Shown here one piece after another: positions 25,157-32,872 of a DNA stretch of 40,677 nucleotides. The notes beneath the pieces were generated by a model, which saw only the letters and a list, made by a program, of their open reading frames with translations, was not told the DNA's origin and made no database searches. The translations under genes and the position numbers were made by a program. Where the stretch lies: the NCBI GenBank assembly GCA_012517065.1, contig JAAYVR010000103.1:1-40677 (forward strand), written 5' to 3'. Position 1 is the stretch's first letter; the number at the start of each line of letters is the position of its first letter. This DNA is from Verrucomicrobiota bacterium (GTDB lineage Bacteria > Verrucomicrobiota > Verrucomicrobiia > Limisphaerales > J093).

Positions 25157-27433
25157 ATGCTGTCGAAGGTATTGTCGTTTTGGGCGTTATGCATTTTGGG
25201 CGCTTGTTTGGCGAATGCCGCTGACATTGTGCAAGCGCCGCAAAAGTTCAAGCAGGAGATCGCAAAGTCCTACACAACGGCGCATGGTTTGCCGCAGAAA
25301 CCTGTCCAGTTCGTGCATGTCGGGCCCGGTGGACGTGTCTTCGCGTTTTGCGATGGCAGGTGGCTGGTAATGGATGGCGAGACATGGCATGAGGTCAAGG
25401 AACTAACGCCAGCTTCTGAATCAGAGTTTGTTTTCCCCGGCACCAACGGAGCACCTGTGAAAGTGCCACTTGCATGGCGCAGCGTCAGACAGTTGGTGTG
25501 CAAGTGGAACGCTGCATGGGTCGGAACAGAGACAAACCTTGTGCGGGTGGACGGCAGACAAATTCACAGCGTTCCACTGCCAAGAAACTTTTTCTTGCGC
25601 GGGCTTGCCGTGGGAGACGATGGCCGGCTTATTGCCGGCGGCACAAGCGGCCTGTACGAGTTTGTAAATGACGCGTGGTTCAGGGTTGCCGTGCCTGACA
25701 AACAGGGCAGAAGATGGGCCGCACGGGATGTGGCGTGCGTAGCACTGGACTCCGCGCAGCGCATATGGTTTGGAATAGGAGCGGGCGTTGCATGCAAAGA
25801 GACTGCCGACTGGCGCTTCTACGAGGGCAAAGACGGCCTTCCATGGAGCGAATTCACCTGCGTGCGGGTTGGGGCTGGCGGCGAGGTTTGGTTCGGAACA
25901 ACCCTCGGCGCGATAATGTTCGACGGAAATGACTTCCATTACCGTCAGGGCCCGCGTTGGCTTCCAGACGACAACGTCAACGACATCGCCGTGAGCAGTG
26001 ACGGCACGGTTTGGTTTGCCACTTCAGGTGGGGTTGGCTGCAACCGGCGAGTCGATTTCACCCTGGCGAAGAAAGCCGCCTTTTACGAAGACGAAATAGA
26101 ACGCTACATCAAACGAACGCCTTTCGGCTATGTGGCTGAGGCAGCTCTGAGAGTTCCAGGCGACAGGTCCACGGCCGACCCACAAGACAGCGATAACGAC
26201 GGGCTGTGGACCGCAATGTACGGGGCGGGAGAGTGTTTCGCTTACGCAGCCACGGGCGACCAAAAGGCCAAGGAACGCGCGCGAAAAGCGTTTGAAGCGC
26301 TTCGTTTTCTCCAAAAGGTCACTCAGGGCGGCACGCATTCTCCGCCAAAGGGTTTCGTCGCCCGCACAATCCGGTCTGCGGAACTGCCAAACCCCAACAC
26401 GGGACGGCTCGAGGCTGATCGAGAACAGCAAAAGCATGATTCATTGTGGAAAGTGTACGAACCGCGTTGGCCCCTGAGCGAAGACCGGCAATGGTATTGG
26501 AAAAGTGACACAAGCAGTGACGAGCTTGACGGCCATTATTTCTTTTACCCGCTCTATTATGATTTCTGTGCCGACACTGAATTGGAGAAAGAACGCGTGC
26601 GTGAAGTGGTTCGTGACCTGACGGATCATCTGCTTGAACATGGGCTGGTGCTTGTGGACCATGATGGACGTCCGACTCGCTGGGCAATCTATGCACCTGA
26701 ATACTTGAACCGCGATCCGCGATGGTATCCCGAACGTGGCCTCAACTCGCTCAGTATTTTGAGCTATCTGACAGTCGCGGCACACGTCACAGGCGACTCG
26801 AAGTACACCGATGCCGCAAAGAAACTGATCGATGAGCACGGGTACCACCAAAACGCAATGTACCCCAAAGTGCAGTTTGGTCCGGGCTCGGGCAATCAGT
26901 CGGACGACGAAATGGCTTTCATGTGTTACTACAACCTGCTGCGGTACGCGAAGGACGAAAACCTGAAAGCGCAAATCAGGTTTTCCTTGTTCAGTTATTG
27001 GGCAAACGAAGCGCCGGAAATGAATCCGCTGTTCAATTTCATCTGCGCCGCGCATTGTGCGGGACAGTCCCATGCAAACCCGTTTGGCCGATTCCCGCTA
27101 ACACCATGGGAAGGCTGGCTTGACGATGCGATGCGCACTTTGCGCGGATTCCCATTGGACAGGATCAACTGGCCGCACCAGAACAGTCATAGGCTCGACA
27201 TCGTGCGCCTGCGCCCGCCCCAGTCGATTGATCCGTATGACATCGACCGGCGTCTGCGGGGGTACCGCACAAACGGCAAGGTGTTGCCAGTCGAAAATCG
27301 CCACTTCAATCACTGGAACACGGACCCGTGGACGCTTGATTACCGCGGGAACGGCAACGAACTCGCCTCGGGCACAGTCTTCCTGCTGCCCTACTACATG
27401 GGACTTTACCACGGTTTTATTGAGAAACCGTGA
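25157..27433 (+). CDS. Secreted two-domain protein: beta-propeller plus alpha-helical toroid (758 aa)
   Basis: A signal peptide lies at about residues 1-21 (FWALCILGACLANAA). Residues about 40-295 have propeller-type repeats with W-(F/V)-G motifs (WVGTETNLVRVDG, RIWFGIGAGVACK, EVWFGTTLGAIMFDGNDFHY, TVWFATSGGVGCN), as in the ligand-binding propellers of two-component sensors. Here they are not followed by a histidine kinase. From about residue 310 the sequence is helical and rich in conserved Trp, Tyr and Asp: DSDNDGLWTAMYGAGECFAY, GHYFFYPLYYDF, RWYPERGLNSLSILSYL, GSGNQSDDEMAFMCYYNLLR. The spacing resembles an (alpha/alpha)6 toroid like those of glycoside hydrolases and lyases, but no catalytic pair is assigned. 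No close named family is recognised. The next gene is convergent, 87 bp away. Confidence 0.8.
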   Translation: MLSKVLSFWALCILGACLANAADIVQAPQKFKQEIAKSYTTAHGLPQKPVQFVHVGPGGRVFAFCDGRWLVMDGETWHEVKELTPASESEFVFPGTNGAPVKVPLAWRSVRQLVCKWNAAWVGTETNLVRVDGRQIHSVPLPRNFFLRGLAVGDDGRLIAGGTSGLYEFVNDAWFRVAVPDKQGRRWAARDVACVALDSAQRIWFGIGAGVACKETADWRFYEGKDGLPWSEFTCVRVGAGGEVWFGTTLGAIMFDGNDFHYRQGPRWLPDDNVNDIAVSSDGTVWFATSGGVGCNRRVDFTLAKKAAFYEDEIERYIKRTPFGYVAEAALRVPGDRSTADPQDSDNDGLWTAMYGAGECFAYAATGDQKAKERARKAFEALRFLQKVTQGGTHSPPKGFVARTIRSAELPNPNTGRLEADREQQKHDSLWKVYEPRWPLSEDRQWYWKSDTSSDELDGHYFFYPLYYDFCADTELEKERVREVVRDLTDHLLEHGLVLVDHDGRPTRWAIYAPEYLNRDPRWYPERGLNSLSILSYLTVAAHVTGDSKYTDAAKKLIDEHGYHQNAMYPKVQFGPGSGNQSDDEMAFMCYYNLLRYAKDENLKAQIRFSLFSYWANEAPEMNPLFNFICAAHCAGQSHANPFGRFPLTPWEGWLDDAMRTLRGFPLDRINWPHQNSHRLDIVRLRPPQSIDPYDIDRRLRGYRTNGKVLPVENRHFNHWNTDPWTLDYRGNGNELASGTVFLLPYYMGLYHGFIEKP

Positions 27434-27520
27434 TGCTTGCGGGCGTGAGGACGCGCGCAATTTGGAACGCACCGTCGTATGTCCGACGGAGCCAAATGAG
27501 TCATAATACCTCCGGGCGCA

Positions 27521-29020
27521 TTATCTGCTGGTGCCGGGGGCTGTTGGGGCGGGCGATGCCGGACTGGAAGGGGGCGCGTTGGTCAGGGGCGCTGGGATCG
27601 CATCACCGAGCTGGCTGCGCAATATGGCAGCGGCTTCGGGTCGCAAGCCTGTCTGTGGATCAAGGAGCCGTCGAAGAACGTCATCACGCATTTCAGAAAG
27701 CGGCCTGAGTCCGACTCGCTTTTCCGACGGGCCGCCGACGATCTTGCTTTGGTATCGAGACCAGATTGTGCGAGCGAGGGCCTGGTACCCGTTGTAAGTG
27801 TCGATTTCGCCGTCGATGAGGTTCAGGTACGACTGTTCAAGCGCACCATAAATGTTTGAGATAGTCCGGTTCATGTCGGTTTCGCCGAGGTCTTCGCCGA
27901 ACCTGCTCAGTACGTACTCGTCCAGTGTCATGTTTTCCGGGTAATCTTTCGGATACTTTTCTTTGACGATCTTGAACCAGCGCTCGGCTTCACGGGGTCG
28001 GCTGTGGACGTAAAGGTAGTTAACGGCGTTCAGCAAAAAATTCTTATGGGCACGGGCAATGTGATCGCGCATCTCCTGGTCCTCGGCCATTGCCTCCTCG
28101 TAAGCGGCGTTTGTTTTTTCGACCAGATCGATGTTTTCGCCGAAGCGAAATCCCTCGCCACCCTTGTTCTCGATGAGCCGACCGCGTTTGAAGGCAAGGT
28201 CCATTGACTGATAAATGACGCGGCGGAGCTGGATTAGTTCTTCCTTTTTTCTTGCGTTACGTTTGCCGACAACAGCCCAGTATATGGCGTGCGCTTCGGG
28301 CAGCCGCCATTCGAGCGGCCCGTACTGCTGGTCAACTTCCTTCATAATGGCCGGGTCCATTTTGAATTCCTCGCGCAAACGCCGGGCACGCACAGCCGTC
28401 TCGGGTGTCTTTGGATCGATTAACTCGTCGAAATTGGGGTGGCCGCTGCCGAGCACTTCCTGCATCCAACCCGCCCAAATGCTCTTGTAGTAGAGATGCA
28501 TGTCGTCAAGGTTATGCCCCATCTTGTTTTGGAAATGCCACGCCAGCTCGCGGTAGATGGGAACCTCGCGTGGGTTGTATTTGAGGGCTTCGTCACGGAG
28601 CAATTGGATGCCGCGGTACACCCATCGCCAGCGGTCCGACGGATCGCTGAATTTGATCGAGATGTTGTACGACATGTCCCACGCCTGGACTATCCAGACG
28701 GTGGTGTTGTGCGGCGTGAGTTTGGTGATCCAGTCCGCAAGCTGCACTTTCTCGAAGTACTTGTCTTCGTCCTGGAGTTCCATGGCGCGGACCCACAGCG
28801 CATTGGCGATCAACCCCCTGAAACCGCCGAGGACAACCGTCGTGAACGCCACCAATGGCGGCGCGTTCTTTGGCACTTCGAGCCGCGTTAACCCGAGAGC
28901 TTCGCGCCGTTTGTTGAGCGAGTTCTCTGAATAGAAAGCCGACGTCAATAGCAAGCCCGCAAGGGCGACCAGCCCAACCTTCTTCAACTTTGACCCCGAG
29001 CCTGTCATGGCGTCATCCAC
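27521..29020 (-). CDS. Membrane-anchored helical protein of an ABC exporter operon (499 aa)
   Basis: A transmembrane helix lies near residues 13-28, then a conserved segment VVLGGFRGLIANALWVRAME, and long helical stretches resembling TPR/SEL1-type repeats: FEKVQLADWITKLTPHNTTV, EALKYNPREVPIYRELAWHF, HKNFLLNAVNYLYVHSRPRE, AERWFKIVKEKYPKDYPENM. The C-terminus is Pro/Ala rich and likely unstructured. The start codon (GTG 29020, or ATG 29008) overlaps or almost touches the permease stop at 29013-29015, so translation is coupled to the permease. No named family is recognised. A scaffold or accessory subunit of the exporter is an inference from position and coupling. Confidence 0.8.
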   Translation of the reverse strand: MDDAMTGSGSKLKKVGLVALAGLLLTSAFYSENSLNKRREALGLTRLEVPKNAPPLVAFTTVVLGGFRGLIANALWVRAMELQDEDKYFEKVQLADWITKLTPHNTTVWIVQAWDMSYNISIKFSDPSDRWRWVYRGIQLLRDEALKYNPREVPIYRELAWHFQNKMGHNLDDMHLYYKSIWAGWMQEVLGSGHPNFDELIDPKTPETAVRARRLREEFKMDPAIMKEVDQQYGPLEWRLPEAHAIYWAVVGKRNARKKEELIQLRRVIYQSMDLAFKRGRLIENKGGEGFRFGENIDLVEKTNAAYEEAMAEDQEMRDHIARAHKNFLLNAVNYLYVHSRPREAERWFKIVKEKYPKDYPENMTLDEYVLSRFGEDLGETDMNRTISNIYGALEQSYLNLIDGEIDTYNGYQALARTIWSRYQSKIVGGPSEKRVGLRPLSEMRDDVLRRLLDPQTGLRPEAAAILRSQLGDAIPAPLTNAPPSSPASPAPTAPGTSR

Positions 29021-30395
29021 GTTGACCTGCGGTGGCCAGCTCGCGTTTCGTGAAAATGCTCATTCCGATCGCGGCAAACAAACCGCCCATCACAACAACA
29101 ATCTGCAAAATGGCACGCAGCAATTGCCACCATGATATGCTGCGACCGGTGCTGAGCGAATCGATGGGTGAAAAACCTCGAACCATGTTCACCACCCCCA
29201 GCAGACCCTTGAATACAAGAACGGTCGCAGTGTCGAAAACCGTCGGTTCATCTGCCATGCCAGTGTCCGGGTTAACGCTCAGTATTGTTCCCTGTTCGAT
29301 GATTGTCTTCATCGTGCCCGTCGAAAACGCCACAACAAGCAGTCCCAAAGAGACAAATGCGGCCACGGGAAAGGACAGAAAACTGGATGCGGCCAAGCCC
29401 AAAGCTGCCAGCAATGCCATCCAACAGAAAACTATTGCCACGCCACGGAAGTAGTTGAGTGCGAACCCGCCCTCACGGTACAGGACTTCAAAACCGTCTT
29501 CGAGCGGGAACAACACCGCGGTGTCGTTTGGGTTCGTGAACTCGACGGTCAGGATGCCCTGGTCGTCGAACAGATTCGCCGGGATTGAAAACTCATGAAA
29601 CGTTTCCGGTGCCTGGCTGAGCACAGCCCTTGCGCGTCGCGGTGACTCTGGCGGGCCTGCCTCCCAGATGGCGGTAAGCGTCCCACTCGCCGGTTTTTCG
29701 GCGGCGAAAAACTTGATTCGCAGAAACATGGGCTTGTCGCGCAACAATTGTTTGGCCAAACCGACATTCACCTGCCATCTCCGGGTCATGCCTGGCGGGA
29801 CAACCTGCAGTCTGGCTTTGAGCTGTTCGCGCAACAGTTTCCGCAGCTCGGCGGGCGGCATTCTGGCGAGGGCTTCGTTCGACTTTACTCGCTCGGCCAT
29901 CAGCCGTTCAACCGTCGGCTCGAGATATGGCATCGGCTCACGCAAAGAACCGCGAGCAACAAAAATCTCCTGATTCAGCACTTCTCTTTGTTCGGGCGGG
30001 AGCTTCTTGGCGCGCCATTGGAGCTGGACATAAACCGCGCCGGTCGAGACTGCCAGCATGAGCGCGTTCAAGAAAAGAATTCCCAGCCACTTGCCAAGCC
30101 AGATTTGCCATCGAGCAACGGGCTTGACTGCCACGACCTGGATTTGGCATTCCTCGATTTCCCGCGCCAGTGTGCCGCACGCCAGCCAGAGAGTTGTCAG
30201 CCCAAGCACCGCAGTGATAAGCCCGAGGTTGTATGTCAAAACAATTTGCGTCAGCCCCCGCGCCGTACCGTCGTCCTTGATAACTGCCGGCAACAGCAGC
30301 ACCGCCCCAAGCAAAAGAGTGAGAAGGACGGGCACAAGCCGGAACCGAAAGGCGGCCTTGAACGTCAAACGTGCTATGGCGAGCAAAGCTTGCAT
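29013..30395 (-). CDS. ABC-2-type transporter permease (460 aa)
   Basis: The membrane subunit of an ABC exporter. The N-terminal helix (VPVLLTLLLGAVLLLPAVI, about 22-40) is followed by two more (about 55-75 and 100-125), then a long extracytoplasmic segment (about 130-320) with beta-like stretches (FAAEKPASGTLTAIWEAGPP, FSIPANLFDDQGILTVEFTN), then helices at about 325-375 and 425-447. The large loop between helix pairs is unusual for simple ABC-2 permeases and recalls GldG/ABC-2-like export subunits, but no clear identity can be claimed. It starts 39 nt after the ATPase gene and overlaps the downstream gene, making one operon. Substrate unknown. Confidence 0.87.
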   Translation of the reverse strand: MQALLAIARLTFKAAFRFRLVPVLLTLLLGAVLLLPAVIKDDGTARGLTQIVLTYNLGLITAVLGLTTLWLACGTLAREIEECQIQVVAVKPVARWQIWLGKWLGILFLNALMLAVSTGAVYVQLQWRAKKLPPEQREVLNQEIFVARGSLREPMPYLEPTVERLMAERVKSNEALARMPPAELRKLLREQLKARLQVVPPGMTRRWQVNVGLAKQLLRDKPMFLRIKFFAAEKPASGTLTAIWEAGPPESPRRARAVLSQAPETFHEFSIPANLFDDQGILTVEFTNPNDTAVLFPLEDGFEVLYREGGFALNYFRGVAIVFCWMALLAALGLAASSFLSFPVAAFVSLGLLVVAFSTGTMKTIIEQGTILSVNPDTGMADEPTVFDTATVLVFKGLLGVVNMVRGFSPIDSLSTGRSISWWQLLRAILQIVVVMGGLFAAIGMSIFTKRELATAGQRG

Positions 30396-30434
30396 GTCAA
30401 ACCGTGGTTTCCGCTCTTTGGAATCTGTCCAGTC

Positions 30435-31652
30435 TCATGACTTGTCGCCGAGCAGATCGGAGAGTTTTTTGTCCGCCTGCTCCAACACGTCTTCGGGCGG
30501 AGGCGTTGCGACCCGCGGCGAAGGCGCCGGTTCCTTTTTGGCCTCAGCAAGCGCTTCGAGCTTGGCGGAATCGATTTTCTCCGTCGGCGCCACCACAGCA
30601 ACCTGCGGCTCGGGTTTCTTCTCGGGCAGGGTCAACCGCGCGAGCACACGCTCAGCAGCGCTCGGGCCTTCGGCTTCACCTCGCAAGTATTCAGCCACAC
30701 GATGACCGGAAGTTGCGCCTGAGGTTGTCTCGCTTCGTTTTGCGCGTTCGACCACGCTGAGGAAGTAGCTTTCGAGGTTCTGCGTTGGCGTATCCACCTC
30801 GAGCTTCCCGTCGCCCACTTCCTCCCGTATGATGTCCAGAACGCGTTTCATTGTCTCCCGTGAGAGTATTGGCGTGGTGATTCGAATTGCATCGGGCGTT
30901 GCAAGCAGTTCTTTCAATGTTCCGATGGCCTGGATGCGGCCGCCGTAGTAAATAACGACTCGATCACACACGTCTTCGACATCGGCGAGGAGATGGCTGC
31001 TGAGAATGACGGTCTTGCCACGGCGCGCGAGTGCCAAAATCAGGTCTTTGACCTCCCGGCAACCGATCGGGTCAAGCCCCGAGGTTGGCTCGTCCAACAA
31101 AACAAGGTCCGGATCGTTGATCAACGCCTGTGCCAGGCCAATCCTGCGCTGCATGCCCTTTGAAAATTCGCCTACGGTGCGTCGGCGGACCTCGGCAAGG
31201 CCTACCATCTCGAGCAGTTGCTCGATTCTCTTACGCCGCTCCTTGTTTGGCAGATGAAACAAGTTGCCAAAAAAGTCGAGTGTCTCGGCCGAATCCAGAT
31301 AACGGTACAAGTAAGATTCCTCGGGAAGATACCCAATGCGCTGTTTTGTTGCCACGTGCCTGGGCGAATGCCCGAATACTTCAATGATCCCTTTGGTCGG
31401 ATAGAGGAGCCCGAGGATCATCTTCACGGTTGTGGATTTGCCCGAACCGTTTGGCCCAAGCAGCCCAAACACCTCGCCGCGGCGAACGTCAAAGCTCACG
31501 TTGTCCACAGCCCGCGCTTTCGGGCGCCCCCAGAAATCCTTGAAAATCTTGGTAAGCCCGCGCACGGACACGACGATGTCGTCACTGACATGCCGCTCTT
31601 GCGCGCTGCTTGTCGTGCTCGACGTCACATTCTTTGTTTCAATTGCAACCAT
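30435..31652 (-). CDS. ABC transporter ATP-binding protein with long C-terminal extension (405 aa)
   Basis: The energising subunit. From ATG 31652 (a TTG six codons upstream is less likely): Walker A GPNGSGKST (66-74), signature FSKGMQ (163-168) where most transporters have LSGGQ, Walker B LVLLDEP (183-189) with the catalytic Glu188, D-loop SGLD and H-loop SSH (H220). The FSKGM variant is usual in exporters of the ABC-2 group such as antibiotic or Gld/Nos-type systems. The last ~95 residues (about 310-405) are Ala/Pro/Glu/Lys-rich and not part of the ATPase fold, so they may contact a partner. It is first in the operon with the permease 39 nt downstream. Confidence 0.92.
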   Translation of the reverse strand: MVAIETKNVTSSTTSSAQERHVSDDIVVSVRGLTKIFKDFWGRPKARAVDNVSFDVRRGEVFGLLGPNGSGKSTTVKMILGLLYPTKGIIEVFGHSPRHVATKQRIGYLPEESYLYRYLDSAETLDFFGNLFHLPNKERRKRIEQLLEMVGLAEVRRRTVGEFSKGMQRRIGLAQALINDPDLVLLDEPTSGLDPIGCREVKDLILALARRGKTVILSSHLLADVEDVCDRVVIYYGGRIQAIGTLKELLATPDAIRITTPILSRETMKRVLDIIREEVGDGKLEVDTPTQNLESYFLSVVERAKRSETTSGATSGHRVAEYLRGEAEGPSAAERVLARLTLPEKKPEPQVAVVAPTEKIDSAKLEALAEAKKEPAPSPRVATPPPEDVLEQADKKLSDLLGDKS

Positions 31653-32115
31653 GACCGTAACTTGCGCCAAAGACAGGCACTGCCGAATCTGCCGTTAATC
31701 AGCAGTGCGGTTCCAAGATACTTTGCTGCTGTTATCAAGGCAAACGGCTATTTACCCCCTACGCCCCTGAACGCTCGACTTGCCAAGGCTTTCAGGGTCG
31801 CCAAAGACGAGGGCCGCAGACATTTCTACGTTAGCAAGCACATCCTGCTTCGACAACTGCGCGTTTTGCAGCACACTTCATCAAACGCCCAGACGCATGG
31901 GTTTCCCCCTCCCATTGCCTTAACGTCGCCATATGACAGTCACCGCGGTCCCCCGCGAGAAGCAAACAAGATGCAACACCACTGCAGTCGTCGCGATTTC
32001 ACTTCTTGCAGAAGCGCAAGCTGCCCGACTTCAAATGCTTTGTGCTTCTCCAGCGACAACTCGATCGAGAGGGAATTGGTTTGCACTGGATCGGCAGAAC
32101 ACCGAGGATAGTACT
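31653..32115. other. Intergenic region between divergent genes
   Basis: No gene supported. It contains the inverted pair CACTGC/GCAGTG near 31679-31716, which could be an operator or terminator-like hairpin for the ABC operon starting at 31652. Open frames here do not resemble proteins. Promoters for both divergent genes must lie here but none stands out. Confidence 0.5.
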
Positions 32116-32493
32116 GTGAAGGACGACACGGAGATGGACAAGGCACCGGCAGGCCGATCACGAACCGGGCGGTGTTTCTTTGGCCACAAGTGGGAGGGTT
32201 GTTGTTGCACGCGCTGTGACACGGTACGCGATCGCGATCACGACTGGGACCATTGCCGGTGCAAGCGTTGCGGCATGCTGCGCCAGTCTGACCATGATTG
32301 GGTCGGTTGTGTATGCCGGGTGTGCGGGAAAACCAACCATGCCTGGGTCGAGGGCGTCTGCCGAGCCTGTGGCGCGACCTGCACGCATGCTGAACTGTCG
32401 GAACTCGGTGACGAAGCTGTCAATGGCCCCACAACACGCGTCCGTCGGTTCCGAATTTGCCCGACGTGTGGCGCCAGAGTAGCGCTCGAATGA
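32116..32493 (+). CDS. Small Cys/His/Trp repeat protein, putative metal-binding (125 aa)
   Basis: The GTG at 32116 has a Shine-Dalgarno-like GAGG eight bases upstream and is preferred over ATG 32134. After a short charged start there are four imperfect tandem units of 15-19 residues, pattern H-x-W-x-x-C-x-C-x-x-C: HKWEGCCCTRC, HDWDHCRCKRC, HDWVGCVCRVC and HAWVEGVCRAC. Each closes with a short charged spacer. A separate CPTCG zinc knuckle ends the protein (RRFRICPTCGARVALE). The arrangement suggests several bound Zn or other metal ions in series. I do not recognise a named family; similar H-W-C-C repeat stretches occur in small uncharacterised bacterial proteins. It is divergent from the ABC operon and lies 200 bp upstream of the ilvB leader, with no evident link to either. 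Confidence 0.75.
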   Translation: MKDDTEMDKAPAGRSRTGRCFFGHKWEGCCCTRCDTVRDRDHDWDHCRCKRCGMLRQSDHDWVGCVCRVCGKTNHAWVEGVCRACGATCTHAELSELGDEAVNGPTTRVRRFRICPTCGARVALE

Positions 32494-32648
32494 GAATTCT
32501 GAGTGTGTGAGTCAGGTTTTCATCGCACAACTTTGACGGCATTGGCGAACAAGTCGATTGCGGTGCAGAGCTCCCGTGGTTTACGGATTAACGGCTGGAC
32601 CTGGCAAACCTAAGATGCGCCAGCCGATTTCCAAGCGCGATTCGCCCC

Positions 32649-32677
32649 TTGACTGATCCTGCTGTTTGCGCTACGGT
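32649..32677 (+). promoter_or_regulatory. Promoter of the ilvB leader
   Basis: TTGACT (32649-32654), a 17-bp spacer, TACGGT (32672-32677). The -35 matches five of six, and the -10 keeps the first two bases and the last T. The expected start is about 32684, a few bases before the leader peptide ATG at 32691. Confidence 0.55.
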
Positions 32678-32690
32678 GTCGGCGGTTTTT

Positions 32691-32774
32691 ATGAATTTGG
32701 TTGCACGGCAAGTATCGGTGCTGCTGGTCGCTGTCGTCGTTCGCGGCGGCGCCGCGGGGACTTGTCGTGCCTGA
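32691..32774 (+). CDS. Branched-chain amino-acid leader peptide (27 aa)
   Basis: A short ORF from ATG 32691 to TGA 32772-32774. Seven of its 27 residues are Val and three are Leu, with the cluster VSVLLVAVVV at residues 8-17; there is no Ile. This is the layout of ilv/leu-type attenuation leaders, in which ribosome stalling at scarce charged tRNA-Val or tRNA-Leu lets the operon be read. The sequence GCACGGCAAG (32703-32712) can pair with CTTGTCGTGC (32761-32770) around the Val/Leu codons. The terminator at 32792 and ilvB at 32873 follow. The role as a leader is inferred from codon content and position. Confidence 0.75.
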   Translation: MNLVARQVSVLLVAVVVRGGAAGTCRA

Positions 32775-32791
32775 AAGCACTCTAAAACAGG

Positions 32792-32826
32792 AACCCACGG
32801 CTGCCGAGACGGTCGTGGGTTTTTTT
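32792..32826 (+). terminator. Attenuator terminator upstream of ilvB
   Basis: AACCCACG (32792-32799) pairs exactly with CGTGGGTT (32814-32821), and the loop can extend by a few G-U/C-G pairs. A run of seven T (32820-32826) follows. It lies between the leader peptide and ilvB, 47 bp before ATG 32873. An alternative pairing of GCCGCGGG (32751-32758) with CCCACGGC (32794-32801), with one mismatch, would block it and is a candidate anti-terminator. Confidence 0.8.
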
Positions 32827-32872
32827 GTTAACCCCGTCGAAGCAGCCCCGAAAACACAGCGAGAACAGACAA

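Noticed and set aside
27434-27520. CCGTCG...CGACGG hairpin between converging genes
   Set aside because: A possible bidirectional terminator, but the stem is short and no T-run follows on either strand.
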